Below, in pieces: positions 59,466 through 64,000 of a stretch of DNA of 64,000 bases; the first letter of the stretch is position 1, and the number at the start of each line of letters is the position of its first letter. Location: assembly GCA_022695795.1 (NCBI GenBank), contig MU404071.1:62001-126000 (forward strand), given 5' to 3'. This stretch comes from Biscogniauxia marginata (taxonomy: Eukaryota; Ascomycota; Sordariomycetes; Xylariales; Xylariaceae). Under the pieces are notes generated by a model. The model was not told the DNA's origin. It was given only the letters and a program-made list of their open reading frames with translations, and ran no database searches. Position numbers and translations under genes: made by a program.

Positions 59466-61615
59466 ATGAGGAACCAGATATGGGCCATATGCCTAGCAGC
59501 CGGGCTAGTGTCCAGAGTCCACGGCAACCCGTTTAGCGACAAATTTGGTGGCCGGCTTCTGGGATCGTCGTTCGGCATCCCGGGCAACGACGCAACTTAC
59601 GACTACATCGTCGTCGGCGGCGGGAATGCGGGTCTCACGATCGCCAGCAGACTGGTCGAACAAGAGGCTGGTAGTGTTGCTGTTGTCGAAGCCGGGACTT
59701 TTTATGAGCTTAGCAACGGGAACCAGAGCCAGGTTCCCGGCTTTACTTATGCTTATATTGGGAAGTCAGAGGATGACTGGCAGCCTGGGGCCGACTGGGG
59801 CTACCTAACAACGCCCCAAGAGGTAAATAGATGAGCCTGATAGTGTTAGAAATTTCTGGTCTAGCTAACTATTTTCAAGGCTGCATATGGTGCTCGTTTA
59901 CTTTATCCTCGTGGGAAAATGCTAGGTGGATGCACCGCACGGAATTTCATGGTTTACCATAGGGGTACTTCGGATTCTTATAAGATGTGGGCTGACCAGG
60001 TTGGTGATGAGAGTTATACTTTTGACAACCTACTTCCTTACTTTGAGAAGAGGTAAACATCCAGATCACCTAGCCCCTTTTAGTTTTCGGGGTGTATTTT
60101 GGCTCCCTTGATAGACCAAAGCGTTGCCACCGTCCTTGCTTTACACAACCGACTACCAAAGCAATGTGTCTCTGCTAACTGAACCTCTGGGGTAGTCTCA
60201 ATTTTACGCCGCCAAATAATCAACTCCGAGCTCAGAATGCCACCCCAGAGTACGACGACTCCGCGCTAGGTACTGGTGATGGGCCATTGTCTCTGTCGTT
60301 CCCTAACTTTGCTTACGCTTTCCCAACTTGGGCCACCAAAGCCTTCTCCCAAATTGGTATCCCTCCACTCGAAGAAGGTTTTCAAAACGGTCGCCTCCTT
60401 GGACACGCCTGGACCATGTTTACCATTGACGGGACGACCATGCTGCGGTCATCGTCTGAAACCGCCTTTGTTCGCTTCGATGACTCAAACTACTACCTAT
60501 ACCCCCTGACCTTAGCTACTAAGGTGCTTTTTGATGACTCTAAGAGAGCAACCGGTGTGACAGTAGATACCCTTGGTGCGAAATACACTCTCTCGGCACG
60601 CAAGGAGGTAATCCTGTCAGCCGGCGCCATCAACTCGCCGCAGTTACTTCAGGTTTCGGGAGTAGGAGACGCCAATCTGCTCCAATCCCTCAATATCCCC
60701 GTCGTGTCGGACCTCCCCGGTGTTGGCAAGAACATGCAGGATCATATATTTTTCGGCGTCACGCACGGTGTGAACGCGGTAACGACTTCCTCGCTCGGAG
60801 ACCCGGCCTTCGCTGCCGAGCAGGCCCGTCTATTTCAAGAATCGGCGACCGGCCTCCTCACGAGCTCGACCGCTGACCTCCTGGCTTGGGAGAAGCTCCC
60901 TAACAAGACGCGCGCCGACACGTTCAGCAACCGCACATCCGCTATCCTAGCCGCCGAGTATCCGGCCGACTGGCCCGAGCTCGAGTACATCGCCCTGTCG
61001 GGCTACATTGGCAACAACAGCGTGCCCTCGGCGGCGGACCCCTACGACGGCACGGCGTACGCAGCCATCGACTGTGTCCTCATCACACCGCGGTCGCGGG
61101 GCACCGTGACCATCATGTCGCCCGATGCCTCGGTGCCGCCCGCGATCGACCCGGCGTACCTAACCGACCGCGCCGACATGGAGGTGGCCATCGGCGGCAT
61201 CAAGCGCGCGCGCGAGTTCTGGGCGTCCAGTGCCCTAGACGGGTTCCTGGTGGGCGACGAGGCGTACCCGGGCCCCGAGGTCGTCACCGACGCCCAGATC
61301 GAGGAGGCCATCCGCGAAATGTTCCAGACCATCTACCACGGGTCGTGCACGTGCGCCATGGGCAAGCCCGACGACCCGAATGCCGTCGTCGATGCCCAGG
61401 CCCGGGTCTATGGCGTCCAGGGGCTCCGCGTTGTCGACGCTTCGGCTTTTCCTTTCTTGCCGCCTGGCCATCCCCAGGCCACCGTTTGTAAGTATTAACA
61501 TTAACACAGCCGCGCCATTTTACCCGTCCTATGTATTTCAATGCTGACTACGCATGTTTAATCAGATGCCTTGGCTGAGAAGATCGCTTGCGACATCTCT
61601 GGCAACTGTCCTTGA
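59466..61615 (+). CDS. Secreted-type GMC family FAD oxidoreductase
   Basis: Flavin oxidase or dehydrogenase of the glucose-methanol-choline family, acting on an alcohol. Four exons, 59466-59822, 59880-60052, 60196-61487 and 61566-61615, give 623 aa. Residues 1-20 form a signal peptide (hydrophobic core AICLAAGLV, cut after HG), so the enzyme is expected in the secretory pathway or outside the cell. FAD binding is shown by VVGGGNAG (about 49-56) and the GMC signature PRGKMLGGCTARNFM (exon 2). The catalytic pair is His558 in YHGSCTCAMG and His602 in PPGHPQATVY. The last join, in the middle of ATVYALAEK, is secure. Several Asn-X-Ser/Thr sites fit a secreted glycoprotein. Clusters in fungi use such enzymes for oxidative closure or aldehyde formation. 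The substrate here is unknown. Confidence 0.93.
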
Positions 61616-63330
61616 TTGTAGGAGGGCATGACAGTAGCATTTCTGTATCCCAGCTACATTGTATCCTCTTCATTAGCATTCTACGCGATATGCACTTGAG
61701 AACATGTTAGGGGTAGTCAGGGTTTACCGAATTAGAGGTATGTGTATTATCAGTTCAGCCTTTCTTTTTCTAAATACAAGTGGCTGGGGTACACGCCCGA
61801 ACATTGACGGCGTACATATACCAAGGGCACGCTTAGACTGCTGTGCATCTAGCCTACTTCTCCTTCTAATGTATTTCATTCATAATGTACATTACTATTC
61901 GCCAACGATAGACAAATATAAAGCCATTATTATTAAGACTAGAAATGTATTCCTAAACAGTTATATACTGACACTATATGAGACTTTAAAGACCTTAGGA
62001 GATGTCAGTCTTTTATCTTTCGCTGGTATGGTCGTTATTGTTTTTTTATATCTACGTTGTTTCGATCATATTTATGTCTCGCATTGGAACGCCATATATT
62101 TTTGGGGGATACCTCCCATTATAATATTAACCAGCTAATAAGGAGTCGCCAAATTAGGTTTATTAGCAGGCCATATGAATACAACTAACAAGAGATCTTG
62201 TAAGTATTTTTTATGAATGTTATCGGTAAACCTTGCAGCCTTAGAGCTTAGCCCTTTTTAAATTGCCATTACTAAAGCTGAGAAAGAGTAACTTCATAGT
62301 GCACCGCCTGCCAACGCAATATCCAGCTGCTTTTCTGCTTAAATTGCTATCATGGAAGCTGTTTACACAGTCGGGGAGTGATCATCAAACATAATCTTCA
62401 AGCGATCCAACGCCTTGTTCACCTAGGCCACAAAAATAGCAATTTAGACACTCATGTAAATACTGACTCACAAGAAATGCGATCTTTTGGCATTCATTCA
62501 TGATCCTGGCTTTTTTTCGACAACAGCGAGATAACTTACCGATCCTGTTCAGATTAGTACAAGGCTACTACGGAAAATTAATGGGGAAAAAAATAGCTTG
62601 GAATAACAATACTCCCCTTGGATTGACGATTCGATCAAGGTATCCCAGGCTCGACACGACAACCATAGAGCCTTATACGTCAGGAATGAATATGGAAGAA
62701 TACATCAACACTCCTTATATGAATGGTTCTATGATCCAGCAAGGGATAGTCGCGCGCACGGACTAACCACGGCCTATATAAGGCTCCGACGCTCCCGTTC
62801 GTGGAAAAAGAAAACCTTCTCCTCTTCATCCCACATTCGGACAACGCCACGCGTTAGGTGTGATTTCGGTAAGGTTTCAATATTCCCTTAATTCGTCGTT
62901 CGTCGTTCGTGAGGCTGTAGTCCCTTATCGTTGTCGTCGTTGCGCGTGGAGGCGCGTCCTAAATACCTCCTATCCCTAAAAACAAAGAACAATATTAGGC
63001 ATGGTTTAAGCAGTCTCACGAACTAGCTTCGCGGCCACGTACGGCTAAGCTAGGCCGAGATACAATCCTTTACTCCCCTAATGCATATTTTGCGTTAAAT
63101 GTTTTTATAGGTCTCGTAACCAAGTGATGTGGACATAGATCTCTGTTACGATCTGATAGGGATCGAATCCCACCTTAGGAACCACGCGAGATCACGTGCT
63201 CTTGAATTCCCTGCTCGCCCTCGGATGCTCCACAGTGAATCTACCCCTTGGCATGTCGATACAAGTGGCGGTCCCTCATTTTCATATGCGATGATTACGT
63301 TTGCCGCTTTTGCAAAATGTATTCGACCCA
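61616..63330. other. Gene-poor region between GMC gene and GMC stub
   Basis: About 1.7 kb. Frames at 61704-62138 and 62500-62766 have no recognised motif. A TATATAAGG box at about 62,774 followed by CT-rich sequence and a small TCGTCGT tandem (about 62,896-62,910) resembles a decayed LTR, but no partner is seen. No continuation of the GMC stub was found on the minus strand. Confidence 0.4.
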
Positions 63331-63525
63331 CTACAAAATTCTACTATTATGCTTGAACATAAGAACTTGGGCATATTCTACGTTGACTCGTGGGTCACTC
63401 GTTTGGTCTTCACCGGCTTCGATGACGAGGACTTGGGTGCCGGCATCTTCTGTCAGCCGTGCGGCTAGCACGAGGCCTGCCACTCCTCCCCCGATGATGA
63501 CCAAGTCAAAGCTTGCAGATTCCAT
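63331..63525 (-). pseudogene. N-terminal fragment of a second GMC oxidoreductase
   Basis: The frame starts at ATG 63525 and reads [17 protein letters not shown], the FAD-binding beta-alpha-beta of the GMC family, followed by [15 protein letters not shown] and DPRVN. This is the usual order for the first 50 residues of cytosolic GMC enzymes. After DPRVN (possible donor GTAGAA) similarity ends, and nothing of the remaining 500 or more residues is present in the 1.7 kb downstream on this strand. It lacks a signal peptide, so it is not a recent copy of the neighbouring GMC gene. Most likely a truncated relic. A very long intron is less likely because that space contains only the other GMC gene. 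Confidence 0.7.
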
Positions 63526-64000
63526 GAAGTTCGGACTGGATGGTTGTCGGTGTCCTATTCAGAATACTAGGTCTTCGTACAGGCAGTAGATAGCATGCGA
63601 TGTGTGTTTGTACCTGTTGAAATATAAGCCTCACTAAGCTGAGGCGCATAACACTTGTTTCCTAGAAATCAATAGTATCAATCTTACTCTATCCGCAGCC
63701 TCATCTTGATACTTGTAGGTACGTACATGTACTGTACATGTAGGTTCGTGGGGTTGATACATAGCAGAGTCGTGCATAAGCTACCTAGTAGACATGCAAG
63801 CTTATGAGGTGGGATATGTACATGATGTAGGTAAGGCGGTCTTTATAGTAGGAAAGGTGTGGGTTTAGTTGCACGCCCCCACCGTCAAAACGGCCCCCCA
63901 ATCCCTGGATCTGAGTTAGGTCCCCCGGACCCTTAGCCGAGCCCGGGTACCCTACTTGTACACAATGATGAAGGTAGTCTCGGAACTGTACATTCTCGGC
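63526..64000. other. Right end of window, no gene seen
   Basis: Upstream flank of the GMC stub. Ordinary composition, with repeated GTACATGTA-like words around 63,719-63,745. No coding feature recognised. Confidence 0.4.

Noticed and set aside
62500..62766. 88-codon plus-strand frame
   Set aside because: Unrecognisable. It is followed by a TATA box and LTR-like sequence rather than a gene structure.
63160..63185. tRNA-like GGGATCGAATCCC
   Set aside because: Only a T-arm-like hairpin. No acceptor stem, D arm or anticodon arm can be folded around it.

Overview
The window is genomic DNA of a filamentous ascomycete (Pezizomycotina). Genes carry short introns of about 50-170 nt with GTAAGT-like donors and CAG/TAG acceptors. 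The gene content is that of a secondary-metabolite cluster, and a large block in the middle shows the saturating C-to-T / G-to-A decay left by repeat-induced point mutation (RIP).

Left arm (about 1.3-15.5 kb, normal base composition). It holds a highly reducing polyketide synthase (minus strand, five exons, 2356 aa; KS-AT-DH-degenerate MeT-ER-KR-ACP), a polytopic membrane protein of unknown function (minus), a flavin monooxygenase (plus, divergent from the membrane protein) and a DUF4188-type putative monooxygenase with N-terminal membrane segments (plus). Exon joins were chosen by reading-frame phase and continuity of family motifs. Every joined length divides by three.

Centre (about 15.9-51.9 kb, extremely AT-rich). 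There are no intact genes. This is a nest of LTR retrotransposons of the chromodomain Ty3/Gypsy type, resolved here from LTR ends and 5-bp target-site duplications. E1 (minus, 15965-47289) contains E2 (minus, 16575-44919). E2 contains E3 (plus, 16699-30352) in one LTR and E5 (minus, 34548-41943) in its interior. E3 contains E4 (plus, 17044-23015) in its 5' LTR. To the right are solo LTRs, one solo LTR inside another, and a 441-bp inverted-repeat element. All coding regions are stop-ridden, yet reverse transcriptase, integrase, zinc-knuckle and chromodomain signatures can still be read. Three of the five elements also carry a related antisense reading frame of about 160-170 codons between the chromodomain and the 3' LTR.

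Right arm (about 52.3-64 kb, normal composition). It holds a DUF3237-type small protein (minus), a divergent 14-TM-type MFS exporter (plus), a zinc-type alcohol dehydrogenase (plus), a secreted-type GMC flavin oxidoreductase (plus) and the N-terminal stub of a second GMC oxidoreductase (minus).

Inferred working model: the PKS makes a reduced linear chain, and the flavin monooxygenase, DUF4188 protein, dehydrogenase and GMC oxidase tailor it. The MFS protein would export the product. I see no pathway transcription factor and no thioesterase or hydrolase for chain release. Whether the two arms form one cluster split by a 36-kb heterochromatin-like island, or two unrelated loci, cannot be settled from sequence alone.
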